In this document: positions 8,359-17,180 of the stretch, piece by piece | Numbering within the stretch: the stretch's first letter is position 1 | Layout of the letters: the number at the start of each line of letters is the position of its first letter | NCBI RefSeq assembly: GCF_013128195.2 | Contig: NZ_CP053452.2 | Coordinates: forward strand, 248,001 to 312,000 | Direction of reading: 5' to 3' | DNA: 64,000 nucleotides | Source: Frigoriglobus tundricola | GTDB taxonomy: Bacteria; Planctomycetota; Planctomycetia; Gemmatales; Gemmataceae | Translations under genes and position numbers: made by a program | Notes under the pieces: generated by a model | Told to the model about the DNA's origin: nothing | The model's database searches: none | What the model saw: only the letters and a program-made list of their open reading frames with translations

Positions 8359-10753
8359 ACCGAACCGGCAGGTAAAATCGCACCCACGTCTCCTGGCGGG
8401 CGGTGCCGGGGGTCGGTCGGCGCTCCCCGGCGCCGGGCAACCCCTTGAGCCACGCTTTTGCCGGCGCGTTCGGGCCGGTGAGGATGTCCTCTGCCGGACC
8501 GGCCACCGGGGCGACGCGGCCGACGACGATCACCTCGTCGCGGTTGTCCGGCGTGAGCCGCCACGACTGGTCGAGCCGGCGGAGCGACGCGTTCCGCGGT
8601 ACCACGCCCTCCTCGTTCTTCAGCGCCCCCTCGTGGAACAGCACCCCCCACAGGGGCAGCGCGCCGGAGAACGCCGCCACTTGTTGCGCCGGCCGCTGGC
8701 CCGCCTTCGGCCCCGGCCGTTCCGCGTAGGACTGCACGCGGTTCAGGAGCGCGTCCAGTTGCCCCTTCGTCTGGAGCCACTGGTTCGTGGCGGTGCCCTG
8801 GTCGAGTACGACGCGGACGGGTTCGTTGCGGAGGATCACGTCGCCCGTCAGCGGGTACGCCTGCCCCGCGTAGAACACGACGCACTCGGTCAGCGCCGGC
8901 ACCGGCAGGTCGTGTGCGAACGTGCCGATCACCTTCGTCGGATCGCCCGGCGGGTGGACGAGCGCCGATCGCACCGCGGACGCGCCGAGCCGGTCCGACC
9001 AGTTCGCGGAAAACGCCTTGGTGGACCACACCTGAATCGGCACGTTCTCCAACCCGTCCGCCACGTCCGCGCCGTCGGAATGGATGGCGTATTTCCGCCG
9101 CACGAGGCCCGGCCGGCCGCCGCGCGGCGCGCCGAGCCAGTTGACCGTCGCACCCTTTGCGAGGGCGTCCGCCCCCCACCCGTCGTTCGGTGAGACGCCG
9201 ACCGTGTACGTGTCGATCCGCGGGCTGAACACGGTGAACCAGGTCGTCCCGTAGACCCGGTTCGACGCGGGATCGATGTCCACCACGTCCACCTTGTTCA
9301 CTTTGAGCTCGCGCCCCTTGATCGCGTCGGCGGTGAAGTAAGCGGCGGCGCTGACCGTCAGGACGATGACCGGGAACGTGACCCAGGTGAGTTCGAGCCG
9401 GCCGAGGACGCGCTTGAGGAAGAAGTATTCGACCGGCCCGATGAGCAGGATGTACAGCACGATCAGCACCGCGATCCACCCGAACGACACAACGGCGACG
9501 CCGTCGAACGTGTCGTTGTGCTGGCGGATCGCCACCGCCGCTTCGTCCTCTTCCTCCGACAGCGCGCCGGCGGGCCGCGCTTTCCCGTCGCCGCCGCCCG
9601 ACGCGCGGTTCGCGCCGCCCTCGCGCAGCACCCAGTCCCAAAACTCGGGCCGCTGGGCGAACTCGGCGAACGGCGCGCGGTCGAGGTCGAACCCGATCAC
9701 GGTGACGCGCCCGAGGCCGAACGCCGACTGCGCGGCCACCGGCCGCGGGTCGTCCGTACTCCGACCGGGCGGCGGGATCAGCACGCGGGCGGGCTTGCCC
9801 GGCTGGGGAACGATGTTCGCGAGTGGGAACGGCGGGCCGCCCCGCGCGCCGAGCGCGCCGCTGACGATGCCCGTTTGCCCGCCCGACCCGGCGGACCAGT
9901 ACAGAGCGACCGCGTCCGCGGTGCGCGTCGGTCCGGCCGCGTTCACCGCGTAGGGGAGCAGCGGAGCCAGGTGTTTGAACCGCGCGACAAGGGCCGCGTT
10001 CGCACCGACCGAGACGACCAGACGACCGCCGCGGCGCACCCACTCGAACAGGGCGTCCCGCTTCCGCACATCGGCGGGCGCGTCCGAAACGAAGAGCTGC
10101 TCGAGGAACTCGGGGGCTGCGGTGCCCGTGTTGAGCACCACAAGGTCCGCGGCGTCGTAGCCGAACCACTGGTCGGGCAGTTGGGCCAGAGTGCTCACGT
10201 GCCCGAGATCGATGCGACCGTTGCGGAGCGGGCCGACCTCACCGCCCGTCGAGGGCTTGGGAAGCTCGAAGCCGGCCGGCCGCCCCCCCACTGCCAGCAC
10301 CACGTAAGCCAGCGCCTCCCGCGGCCGGAGCCGGAGCCGGAACGGCTCCGACAACAGCGCGCCCTTCGCGGTCCGCACGGTCACGGTGACTTCGGCCGAG
10401 CTGCCCGCCGGGCGGACGTAGCCGAGGGCGCCCCGGTCCGGGGCGAACACCTTCGTTCCGGGCGCGAGACCGGTCAGGTCAACGGGCACGGCGAGGGTGG
10501 TGCCGATTTCATCGGCGTCGGGGGCTTCGATGAGCAGTTCGGCGGGCTCGGACACTTCGCCGAGCAGTTCGAACGAGACGAACACCGGTGCCCACGCGCC
10601 GAATTTGGCGACGCCCTCGTCGCGTCCCGCGACGGGGAAGCCGACGCCGACGCCGGTGATCTTCACCTTGTCTTTGGCGGGCGCGGGCGGGGCGAGCAAC
10701 AGGAGCGCGAACGCAGCCGACAGGAACCGCCGAATCGTGACCACCGTTGACAT
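8357..10753 (-). CDS. Large membrane protein with glutamine-amidotransferase-like region
   Basis: From ATG at 10753 the product has 798 residues. It starts with a signal peptide (FLSAAFALLLLAPPAPAKD). A beta-rich extracytoplasmic part follows, then a GATase-like region (FEWVRRGGRLVVSVGANAA), then two membrane segments around 430-490 with the marker IVLYILLIGPVEYFFLKRVL. The same marker occurs in many planctomycete proteins near ABC exporters and VWA genes. A long C-terminal extracytoplasmic part follows. It is upstream of the ABC ATPase, with only the four-helix gene between, so it may be linked to that transporter. The function is unknown. The longer reading back to 11095 would overlap the MazG gene and is rejected. 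Confidence 0.8.
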   Translation of the reverse strand: MSTVVTIRRFLSAAFALLLLAPPAPAKDKVKITGVGVGFPVAGRDEGVAKFGAWAPVFVSFELLGEVSEPAELLIEAPDADEIGTTLAVPVDLTGLAPGTKVFAPDRGALGYVRPAGSSAEVTVTVRTAKGALLSEPFRLRLRPREALAYVVLAVGGRPAGFELPKPSTGGEVGPLRNGRIDLGHVSTLAQLPDQWFGYDAADLVVLNTGTAAPEFLEQLFVSDAPADVRKRDALFEWVRRGGRLVVSVGANAALVARFKHLAPLLPYAVNAAGPTRTADAVALYWSAGSGGQTGIVSGALGARGGPPFPLANIVPQPGKPARVLIPPPGRSTDDPRPVAAQSAFGLGRVTVIGFDLDRAPFAEFAQRPEFWDWVLREGGANRASGGGDGKARPAGALSEEEDEAAVAIRQHNDTFDGVAVVSFGWIAVLIVLYILLIGPVEYFFLKRVLGRLELTWVTFPVIVLTVSAAAYFTADAIKGRELKVNKVDVVDIDPASNRVYGTTWFTVFSPRIDTYTVGVSPNDGWGADALAKGATVNWLGAPRGGRPGLVRRKYAIHSDGADVADGLENVPIQVWSTKAFSANWSDRLGASAVRSALVHPPGDPTKVIGTFAHDLPVPALTECVVFYAGQAYPLTGDVILRNEPVRVVLDQGTATNQWLQTKGQLDALLNRVQSYAERPGPKAGQRPAQQVAAFSGALPLWGVLFHEGALKNEEGVVPRNASLRRLDQSWRLTPDNRDEVIVVGRVAPVAGPAEDILTGPNAPAKAWLKGLPGAGERRPTPGTARQETWVRFYLPVR

Positions 10754-10802
10754 GAAGGGGACTCGGGCGTTCGGCCCCGGGGCTGCGCCCCGGGACACAG
10801 GT

Positions 10803-11105
10803 TCACGGTTTCGCCGCACCGCACACGCAGGGCGTGGCGCCGCACTTGGGGCAGCCGGCGCCGTACTTCTGCCGCACCGCGTCGTCGAGATCGACGCCGG
10901 CGATGTTCGCGAGGGTCGCCAGCCACGCCAGCACGTCCGCGAACTCGAGCGCCAGGTTGCCGGGATCGGCCGCCGGGTCGCGGAGCGCCGCGGCCAGCTC
11001 GCCGACCTCCTCCATGAACCACATGAACGTACCTTCCACGCCCCGCCGGCCGTCCTTCGCGCCGAACAGATCGCGGATCCGTTGTTGGAGTTCACCGAGC
11101 GTCAT
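10803..11105 (-). CDS. MazG-like nucleotide pyrophosphohydrolase
   Basis: The 100-residue product has the MazG/all-alpha NTP-pyrophosphatase helices: the metal-binding EEVGEL (EExxE-like) at about 31-36 and EFADVLAW (ExxD) at about 54-61. The C-terminus carries CPKCGATPCVCG, four cysteines that probably bind zinc, an addition outside the usual core. Enzymes of this type hydrolyse non-canonical or excess NTPs in the cytosol. The gene lies 49 nt upstream of the large membrane-protein gene on the same strand. The substrate cannot be told from sequence. Confidence 0.85.
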   Translation of the reverse strand: MTLGELQQRIRDLFGAKDGRRGVEGTFMWFMEEVGELAAALRDPAADPGNLALEFADVLAWLATLANIAGVDLDDAVRQKYGAGCPKCGATPCVCGAAKP

Positions 11106-11300
11106 CGGCGTCCGGGGTCGGCGGGCGGTCCGCCGAGGATTCTACGGCGGGCCACACGCCACGGCAGCGTTGCCCGGACACAACCGGTACGCACGAAAGA
11201 AGTGTCGGGTTCGTTCGAGTGGCGAGCGGCGCGGCTCGCGCCCGCCGGGGCCGCACAATTTGACCCACCGGCGGGCTCACGCCGCACGCGGGTCGCACGC

Positions 11301-11978
11301 TCACTCCGCCGGGGTGGTGCCCAGAATGATGACGAAGTTCGCGCTCAATTCGCCGGCCTTCGACCCCTTCACTTTCTCGAAACCCACCGTGATCGACTCG
11401 CGCTGCTTGGCGTCCCTTACCCCCTTCCAGATGCCGTCCTTCTCGTTGCCGGGGTGCCCCTTCACGTAGAGCTGGGTGGTCAGCAGTTCCTTGCGTCCCT
11501 GTTTCACCTTGAAGTGAATGTGCGGGGTCCGGCCGGGGTAGGGTACCGGCTTGATGGTCCGGAAATAGTACTCGCCGGTGCTCCCGGTCACGAACCGCCC
11601 GAACCCCTGAAAGTTCTTGTCCTGCTTGTCCTTCTTGCCGTTGCTGTCCGCCGTGTGCAGGTACACGCCGTTCGCGTCGCACTGCCAGATCTCGACGACG
11701 GCGTTCTTCAGCGGGTCGCCCTTCGCGTCGAGGATCTTCCCCGTCAGGTGGGCGACCTCACCCACCGCCGGCGTGATGCCGTCGTTGATGACGAGCAGGT
11801 CGTTGTCGGTATCGAGCGGGAGCTTGTTCGGGTAGAACGGCCCCTCCGTTTGGGCCGGCGTCCGGGTCAGTTCTTCGGCGAACGCGCCCCGCACGGTCCA
11901 GAACGGCGCGGTGGCGGCGGTGACCGCGCTGGAGGCCAGGAACAGGCGGCGGCTCGGCAGGTGCAACGGGCTACTCAT
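11301..11978 (-). CDS. Secreted intradiol ring-cleavage dioxygenase-like protein
   Basis: From ATG at 11978 the product has 225 residues, preceded by a strong GAGGAG ribosome-binding site. It starts with a TAT-type signal (SRRLFLASSAVTAATAPF). The fold matches protocatechuate/catechol dioxygenases: GPFYPN near the start, EIWQCDANGVYLH, and PYPGRTPHIHFKV, which supplies the metal-binding Tyr and the two His. Classical enzymes of this family use Fe(III) to split catechol rings in the cytosol; exported members in planctomycetes have unknown substrates. An in-frame extension to 12050 lacks a ribosome-binding site and is rejected. No aromatic-degradation genes are nearby. Confidence 0.87.
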   Translation of the reverse strand: MSSPLHLPSRRLFLASSAVTAATAPFWTVRGAFAEELTRTPAQTEGPFYPNKLPLDTDNDLLVINDGITPAVGEVAHLTGKILDAKGDPLKNAVVEIWQCDANGVYLHTADSNGKKDKQDKNFQGFGRFVTGSTGEYYFRTIKPVPYPGRTPHIHFKVKQGRKELLTTQLYVKGHPGNEKDGIWKGVRDAKQRESITVGFEKVKGSKAGELSANFVIILGTTPAE

Positions 11979-12278
11979 CGGAAGCTCCTCGTGACGGGCG
12001 CGTGAGAGTGATGTGAGGGCAGGGCTGAGTGGGAGTGTACTCGGCCGCACGCGCGAGCGAAAGAAGAACCCCGGCAGCTCACGAATAGGGGCAAGCGAAG
12101 AACCGAACCCCCAACCCCCTTACCGAAAAAAGGAAGGGGGTTATGACCGGCCGGCGGTCCGTAGCCCCCTCCCCGCCCCGGCCCACGGGAAAGTTTGCTG
12201 GCCGCGCCAGGCAGAAAAGTAGAAGGGGTTGGAAGGGGTTCTGTCCGCCCGTCCTACACCTCGTGTTCGTCCCGCGGT
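11979..12278. other. Intergenic region with hairpin
   Basis: No gene is seen. A perfect 9-bp stem (AACCCCCTT at 12114-12122 with AAGGGGGTT at 12135-12143) has a 12-nt A-rich loop. It lies between the LolA-like gene, which ends at 12279, and the dioxygenase start. The region also holds C-rich tracts but no T-run after the stem on either strand, so a terminator call is not supported. Confidence 0.45.
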
Positions 12279-13034
12279 TCACGGCTTGGCGAAGGTGCTC
12301 GCGTCGAGCTTCTCCGCGAGTTGCACGTCGGTCGATTCGCCCTCCATGTACAGCTTACCGTTCCGCTTCACGGTGAATTTCATGGCTTGCTTGGTCCCCT
12401 GGATCTCCTTGTACTCGCTCGGGAACGACTCTTCCGTTACTTCCTGGCCGCTCCCCTCCTCCTTCACGCGGCTCTCGGATTTCACCAGGAGGCCCGTTTC
12501 TTTGTCGAAGTACAGGTCCACGTCACGGTGCCCCTTGCTGGACACCTTCACGCCCAGCGCGGGCCGCTTCTCGATCATGATCTCGCCGACGGTCGCGAGT
12601 TTGAACTGCTTCCCCTTGAGCGGGGCCAGGGTCGCGACCCACCCCGCGTAGGCTTGCTCCTTGGCCTCGCCGAGTTCGTCCTTGCCCAGTTCGTTGGTGT
12701 CCTTGGCGATCTTGGACCAGCCCTTGTCACCGTCCACAACGATCAGAATCGGAATCTTCTGACCGCCGGCTTCCACTTCGATGTCGATCCGCTGCTGGTC
12801 CGGCCCCTGGGTCGTGACTTCGCCGGTCATGGGGATACCGTCGCCCATGCCGTGGAACGTGCCCTTGAACTTGACCGTAATCGCCGGCAGCTTGTCGAGC
12901 TTCTCTTGCCCGCCGTGCGCCTTGACGGCCTTCTCGACGAGCGCCCGCGCGTCCGCGGCGTCGTCGGCCCGCGCCGGGACCGTGGCCGCGATTACGAACC
13001 CGAACGCCAGTACCGCGTGCCGGAACTGTGACAT
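12279..13034 (-). CDS. Secreted LolA/LppX-like outer-membrane lipid-carrier-type protein
   Basis: From ATG at 13034 the product has 251 residues. It starts with a Sec signal peptide ending ...VPARA, then DDAADARALVEKAVKAHGG, a beginning frequent in planctomycete periplasmic proteins with a LolA-like beta-barrel fold. Alternating beta strands fill the rest (DVDLYFDKETGLLVKSESRV). The fold assignment is from pattern only. The reading extends upstream to 13307 through non-coding sequence, which I reject. It is divergent from the DUF4058 gene, so promoters for both should lie in 13035-13213. The ligand is unknown. Confidence 0.65.
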   Translation of the reverse strand: MSQFRHAVLAFGFVIAATVPARADDAADARALVEKAVKAHGGQEKLDKLPAITVKFKGTFHGMGDGIPMTGEVTTQGPDQQRIDIEVEAGGQKIPILIVVDGDKGWSKIAKDTNELGKDELGEAKEQAYAGWVATLAPLKGKQFKLATVGEIMIEKRPALGVKVSSKGHRDVDLYFDKETGLLVKSESRVKEEGSGQEVTEESFPSEYKEIQGTKQAMKFTVKRNGKLYMEGESTDVQLAEKLDASTFAKP

Positions 13035-13213
13035 CGCTGACTCCGTGATTGAGGACGTGACGCGGGGCCGGTCGGACGATCCGCCCCGCCAGTGATTCGC
13101 CACACGTGCGACCGGATTGGTTCGGCGGCGATATTTTACGCCCGGCCCATCGGAACTTCGAACCCGTTGAGTGTTCGCTCGCGACCGTGGTATCATGCCC
13201 GCGGGGGTGCGCC

Positions 13214-13864
13214 ATGCCCATGCACGACTGGACAACGGTCCCGGACGGCATCGTCCATGTGTTCCATCACGGTTGGGTGTCGGCGCTCTGCGACGCCCTG
13301 AACGCAAGCACCTTCACACCGAACCTGTACGCACTGCCGGAGCGCGTTGCGGACGATTCGAGCGATGTCGCGAAGGCACCATCGGAAGCCGAATTCTACC
13401 GGCGGAAAAAGAGCGCGATCGCGATTCGGCACGTCAGCGGGGATCGCGTCGTTGCGATGATCGAAATCGTTTCGCCGGGCAACAAGGCGAGCAAGAACGG
13501 GGTGCGGGCGTTCGTGAACAATGCGTGCGAACTGCTCGAAGCCCGCAGCCACCTGTTGATCGTCGATCCGTTCCCGCCCGGCCCGCGCGACCCCGGCGGC
13601 GTCCACGGCCTCATTTGGGACGAAGTGACCGACACGGAGTTCCGGCCGCCCGCGGACAAGCCCTTCACGCTCGTGGCGTACGAATCGGACCTCATCACGC
13701 GGGCTTACGTGCAGAACATCGCCGTGGGCGACGCGCTCCCCGACATGGAACTGTTCCTGGAACCGAACGGCTGCGTGATGGTCCCGCTGGAAGCAACTTA
13801 TACCGCTGCGTTCGACGTGCAACCCCGCCGCTGGCGCGACGTGCTTCAGCCGCCGAGGAGATGA
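13214..13864 (+). CDS. DUF4058 family protein
   Basis: The 216-residue product starts MPMHDWTTVPDGIVHVFHHG, the hallmark beginning of DUF4058. Conserved inner features are YRRKKSAIAIRH, IVSPGNKASKNG and HLLIVDPFPPGPRDP. The family is common in planctomycetes and cyanobacteria and its core (EIVSPGNK) suggests a PD-(D/E)xK-like nuclease fold, but no activity is established. I chose ATG at 13214 because homologues begin with this motif; the open frame starts at 13106. It stands alone between a divergent LolA-like gene and the DUF1549 gene. Confidence 0.88.
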   Translation: MPMHDWTTVPDGIVHVFHHGWVSALCDALNASTFTPNLYALPERVADDSSDVAKAPSEAEFYRRKKSAIAIRHVSGDRVVAMIEIVSPGNKASKNGVRAFVNNACELLEARSHLLIVDPFPPGPRDPGGVHGLIWDEVTDTEFRPPADKPFTLVAYESDLITRAYVQNIAVGDALPDMELFLEPNGCVMVPLEATYTAAFDVQPRRWRDVLQPPRR

Positions 13865-14043
13865 ATGACTTCCCCTAAAAGTCAGTCGCCCACCACTCAC
13901 CCGCCCTCGCTCCCGACTTCTGCCAAATACGCTCTGGCATTCGCCGGTGCCCAGATTATACTTGGGTGAGTAAGAATCCCGCCGGTAGCTCTCCCGCACG
14001 ACTGCTGACCCACCGACCACCCGCCTTGTCAGGAGCACCCTTC

Positions 14044-15666
14044 ATGCGGCTCCGTCTGCTGCTCACTGCGGCCGCTTGCACCCTCGCGCCGTGCGTCATT
14101 CGTGCCGCTGAGGGTCCGGCGGCTTCCGAGCCAATCGAAAAGGTTATCGACCAGCTCGTTGACGCCGCCATCGCGGACGCGGGCGTCACTTCGGCCGGAC
14201 GGGCGGACGACGCCACTCTCATCCGCCGCCTCACGCTCGACCTCGTCGGCCGCATCCCCACCACGGGCGAAGTGGACGCCTACGTCAAATCGACCGACGC
14301 CGACAAGCGCGCGAAGCTCGTGGACCGGCTCATCGCGTCGCCCGGCTTCGTGCGGCACCAGGCCGCGCTCTTCGAAGTGATGCTGAACCCCGACGGGAAC
14401 GGGCGCGGCGGGGCGCTCCGCGAGTACCTCACGGCGGCCCTCAAAGAGAACAAGCCGTGGGACAAGATGTTCACGGAAATGCTGTTGCCCGACGAGGGCA
14501 ACGCGAAACTGAAGGGCGCCGCCGATTTCCTCCGCGGTCGGCTGTCGGACGCCGACAAGCTGACCAGCGACGTGAGCGTCGCGTTCTTCGGCGTGAACGT
14601 GAGCTGTGCCCAGTGCCACAACCACCCACACGTCAAGGATTGGACCCAGGACCACTTTTACGGCATGAAGGCGTTCCTCTCCCGCACTTTTGACAACGGC
14701 GGGTTCCTCGGCGAGCGCGGGTACGGCGTCATCAAGTACAAGCCGACGCGGGGACCCGAACGCACCGCGAAGATGATGTTCCTCACCGGCGCGACCGTCG
14801 AGGACGCGAACGCAAAAGACCCGGCCCCCGAGGAGATGAAGAAGGAGAAGGAGGCGCTCGAAAAGGCGAAGGCCGCCAAGACGCCGCCGCCCGCCCCGAA
14901 GTTCAGCGCCCGGGCCAAGCTCGTGGAAGTCGCCCTCAAGGGCGAGAACGCCGAGTTCTTCTCGCGGTCCATCGTGAACCGCATGTGGCACCGCTTCCTC
15001 GGAACCGGCCTCGTGTCCCCGCTCGACCAGATGCACGCCGAGAACGCCCCGAGCCACCCCGAACTGCTCGCGTGGCTGGCCCGTGACACCGCGACCAACG
15101 GCTACAACCTGAAGCGCCTCGTTCGCGGCATCGTGATGAGCACAGCGTACTCCCGCAGCAGCCGGTACGAGTCCGAGAACCGGCCGGGCGCCAAGTTGTT
15201 CGCGGTCGCGAAGCTCAAGCCGATGACGCCGCTACAACTCTCCACCTCGCTCAAGATCGCGGCCACGGACCCCGCCAGTTTCAACGGTTTGAAGCCGGAG
15301 GAGTTCGAAAAGCGGATGGAGCAGATCGAAAGTTCCGCCCGCGGGTTCGCGGGGCTCATCGCGCAACCGACCGACAACTTCCAGATCGGCGTCGGTGAGG
15401 CGCTGTTGTTCAGCAACGGCGACCGCGTGCTGAGAGAGGTTCTCACCGACGGCGGCGGCACGGCCCTCGGTCGCGTCAAGGCGCTGACCGACCCGAAGGA
15501 GGCCGCCGGGTTCCTGATCCGGACCGCCTACGGCCGGACCGCGACCGAAACGGAAACCGAGGCACTCGTCGCGTACGTCGAGAAGCGCAAGGGCCGTGAG
15601 GCCGACGCGTACAAGCAGATCCTCTGGGCGCTCGTGACCGCACCAGAATTCCGGTTCAGCTACTGA
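14044..15666 (+). CDS. DUF1549/DUF1553 secreted protein
   Basis: The 540-residue product begins with a signal peptide (MRLRLLLTAAACTLAPCVIRAAEG), with AGGAG just before the ATG. The N-terminal DUF1549 region has RRLTLDLVGRIPTTGEVDAY and a cysteine/histidine motif VSCAQCHNHPHVKDW, a CxxCH-type site. The middle carries a charged, Ala/Lys-rich linker. The C-terminal DUF1553 part starts around FFSRSIVNRMWHRFLG and includes YSRSSRYESENRP. These proteins pair with DUF1501 proteins, as here (the partner starts 116 nt later), and are abundant in planctomycetes. An outer-surface or periplasmic polymer-degrading role has been proposed; the substrate is unknown. Confidence 0.92.
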   Translation: MRLRLLLTAAACTLAPCVIRAAEGPAASEPIEKVIDQLVDAAIADAGVTSAGRADDATLIRRLTLDLVGRIPTTGEVDAYVKSTDADKRAKLVDRLIASPGFVRHQAALFEVMLNPDGNGRGGALREYLTAALKENKPWDKMFTEMLLPDEGNAKLKGAADFLRGRLSDADKLTSDVSVAFFGVNVSCAQCHNHPHVKDWTQDHFYGMKAFLSRTFDNGGFLGERGYGVIKYKPTRGPERTAKMMFLTGATVEDANAKDPAPEEMKKEKEALEKAKAAKTPPPAPKFSARAKLVEVALKGENAEFFSRSIVNRMWHRFLGTGLVSPLDQMHAENAPSHPELLAWLARDTATNGYNLKRLVRGIVMSTAYSRSSRYESENRPGAKLFAVAKLKPMTPLQLSTSLKIAATDPASFNGLKPEEFEKRMEQIESSARGFAGLIAQPTDNFQIGVGEALLFSNGDRVLREVLTDGGGTALGRVKALTDPKEAAGFLIRTAYGRTATETETEALVAYVEKRKGREADAYKQILWALVTAPEFRFSY

Positions 15667-15673
15667 CCCCGGC

Positions 15674-15760
15674 CCGGCGGGCTGTGAGCCCGCCGGTGCG
15701 ATCCCGAACAACACACCCGGTGAGACCCCAAAGACACAACCGGCGGGCTCACGCCGCGCC
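15674..15760. repeat. CGGCGGGCTCACGCCG-type inverted repeat
   Basis: GGCGGGCTGTGAGCCCGCCGG at about 15676 is nearly self-complementary, and AACCGGCGGGCTCACGCCG follows at about 15740. They fill the gap between the DUF1549/1553 and DUF1501 genes. Single related units lie near 5676 and 11266. Confidence 0.6.
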
Positions 15761-15782
15761 GCTACCCGATCGGAGTTCCACG

Positions 15783-17087
15783 ATGGCTCGCAAGACCTTC
15801 TGCGGCTCACTCGCTCACGCAATGGACCGCCGGGCGTTCCTCGGCGGGGCCGCGGCCGCCGGCGCGACGCTCGCCGCCGACATGACCGCCCTCAACGCGC
15901 TGGCCGCGCCCGACGTCAACAAGTCCCTGAAGAAGGCGCAGAAGCGCGTCATCCTGTTGTGGCTCGCGGGCGGCGCGTCGCAACTGGAAACGTGGGACCC
16001 CAAGCCGGGCGCGCCGACCGGCGGCCCCTTCCGCTCCATTCAGACCGACGTGCCGGGACTCCGCATCTCGGAACTGATGCCGAAGATGGCGACCCGGATG
16101 AAGACCACCTGCGTGATTCGCGGGCTGAACACCAAGAACGGCGACCACGGCTCCGCCGCCGAGACGATCATGCGCGGCCGCCGCGACGAGGCCGCCCTCC
16201 GCTACCCGGACCTCGGCGCCGTCGTCGCCCGTGAAATGGGCCTGCCGGACAGCAAGGTGCCGGACTACGTCACCTTCTACACCCAGACCGAGGGCCGCGG
16301 CATGGCCCCCGGCAACGCGGGGTTCCTCGGCGCCCGGTACGCCCCGATGGAGCTGACCACGAACAACTACCCCGAGCACATCAAGAGGCTCGACGGCATC
16401 ACCGACCGCGACCACATCGAGCGCGGCCAGCTCCGCGACCTGCTCGGGAAGCAGTTCGCCCAGGGTCGCAGCTCCGAAACGATGAACAGCCAGACCGAGG
16501 CGTACCAGCGGGTCCGCGGCATCATGGCCAGCGAGAAGCTGTTCGACGTCTCGCAGGAGCCGCAGAAGGTGCGCGACCGCTACGGCCCCACGCAGTTCGC
16601 GGAACAGGTCCTCATCGCCCGCCGCCTCGTGGAAGCCGGCGTGCCGTTCGTCCGCGTCGGCCGGGCGTGGTGGGACAGCCACGGGCAGAACTTCGAGACG
16701 CACCAGGAGATGGTGCCCGAACTCGACCACGTGATGGCGACCCTGATCGACGACCTCTTCGAGCGCGGGATGCTGGACGACGTGATGGTGCTCACGCTGT
16801 CGGAGTTCGGCCGCACGCCGGCGATCAACGCCAGTTTGGGCCGCGACCACTTCGCGAGCGCCTGGAGCAGCACCATCACCGGCTGCGGCATCAAGCGCGG
16901 GTCGGTGTACGGCAAGACCGACCCGAAGGGCAACACGGTGACGGCCGAGGAGGTGGACGCGGGCAGCCTGTTCGCGACGATCTACTCGGCGCTGGGCCTG
17001 GACCCGAACAAGAACTACTACGTCGGCAGCCGCCCGATCCCGCTCGTGAACCCCGGCGTGGAGCCGATCAAGGCGCTGGTGGGGTGA
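15783..17087 (+). CDS. DUF1501 family secreted protein
   Basis: The 434-residue product has a TAT-like signal with MDRRAFLGGAAAAGATLAA. It shows the DUF1501 core related to the alkaline-phosphatase/sulfatase fold: VILLWLAGGASQLETWDPKPG, GDHGSAAETIMRG, RVGRAWWDSHGQNFETH and TLSEFGRTPAIN. Several metal-ligand-type residues of that fold are visible (D in WDSHGQN, H in GRDHFASAWS). DUF1501 proteins are exported and usually encoded after a DUF1549/1553 gene, as here. No substrate is known; a hydrolase of sulfated or phosphorylated polymers is only an inference. Confidence 0.93.
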   Translation: MARKTFCGSLAHAMDRRAFLGGAAAAGATLAADMTALNALAAPDVNKSLKKAQKRVILLWLAGGASQLETWDPKPGAPTGGPFRSIQTDVPGLRISELMPKMATRMKTTCVIRGLNTKNGDHGSAAETIMRGRRDEAALRYPDLGAVVAREMGLPDSKVPDYVTFYTQTEGRGMAPGNAGFLGARYAPMELTTNNYPEHIKRLDGITDRDHIERGQLRDLLGKQFAQGRSSETMNSQTEAYQRVRGIMASEKLFDVSQEPQKVRDRYGPTQFAEQVLIARRLVEAGVPFVRVGRAWWDSHGQNFETHQEMVPELDHVMATLIDDLFERGMLDDVMVLTLSEFGRTPAINASLGRDHFASAWSSTITGCGIKRGSVYGKTDPKGNTVTAEEVDAGSLFATIYSALGLDPNKNYYVGSRPIPLVNPGVEPIKALVG

Positions 17088-17180
17088 GATCGGTGTGCGG
17101 ATCCGGAGCGCGTGACCCGTGCTCCCTCCGAGATGCGGCGAAGAAACACTAAACTCAAAACACGAAATACCGACGCAACC

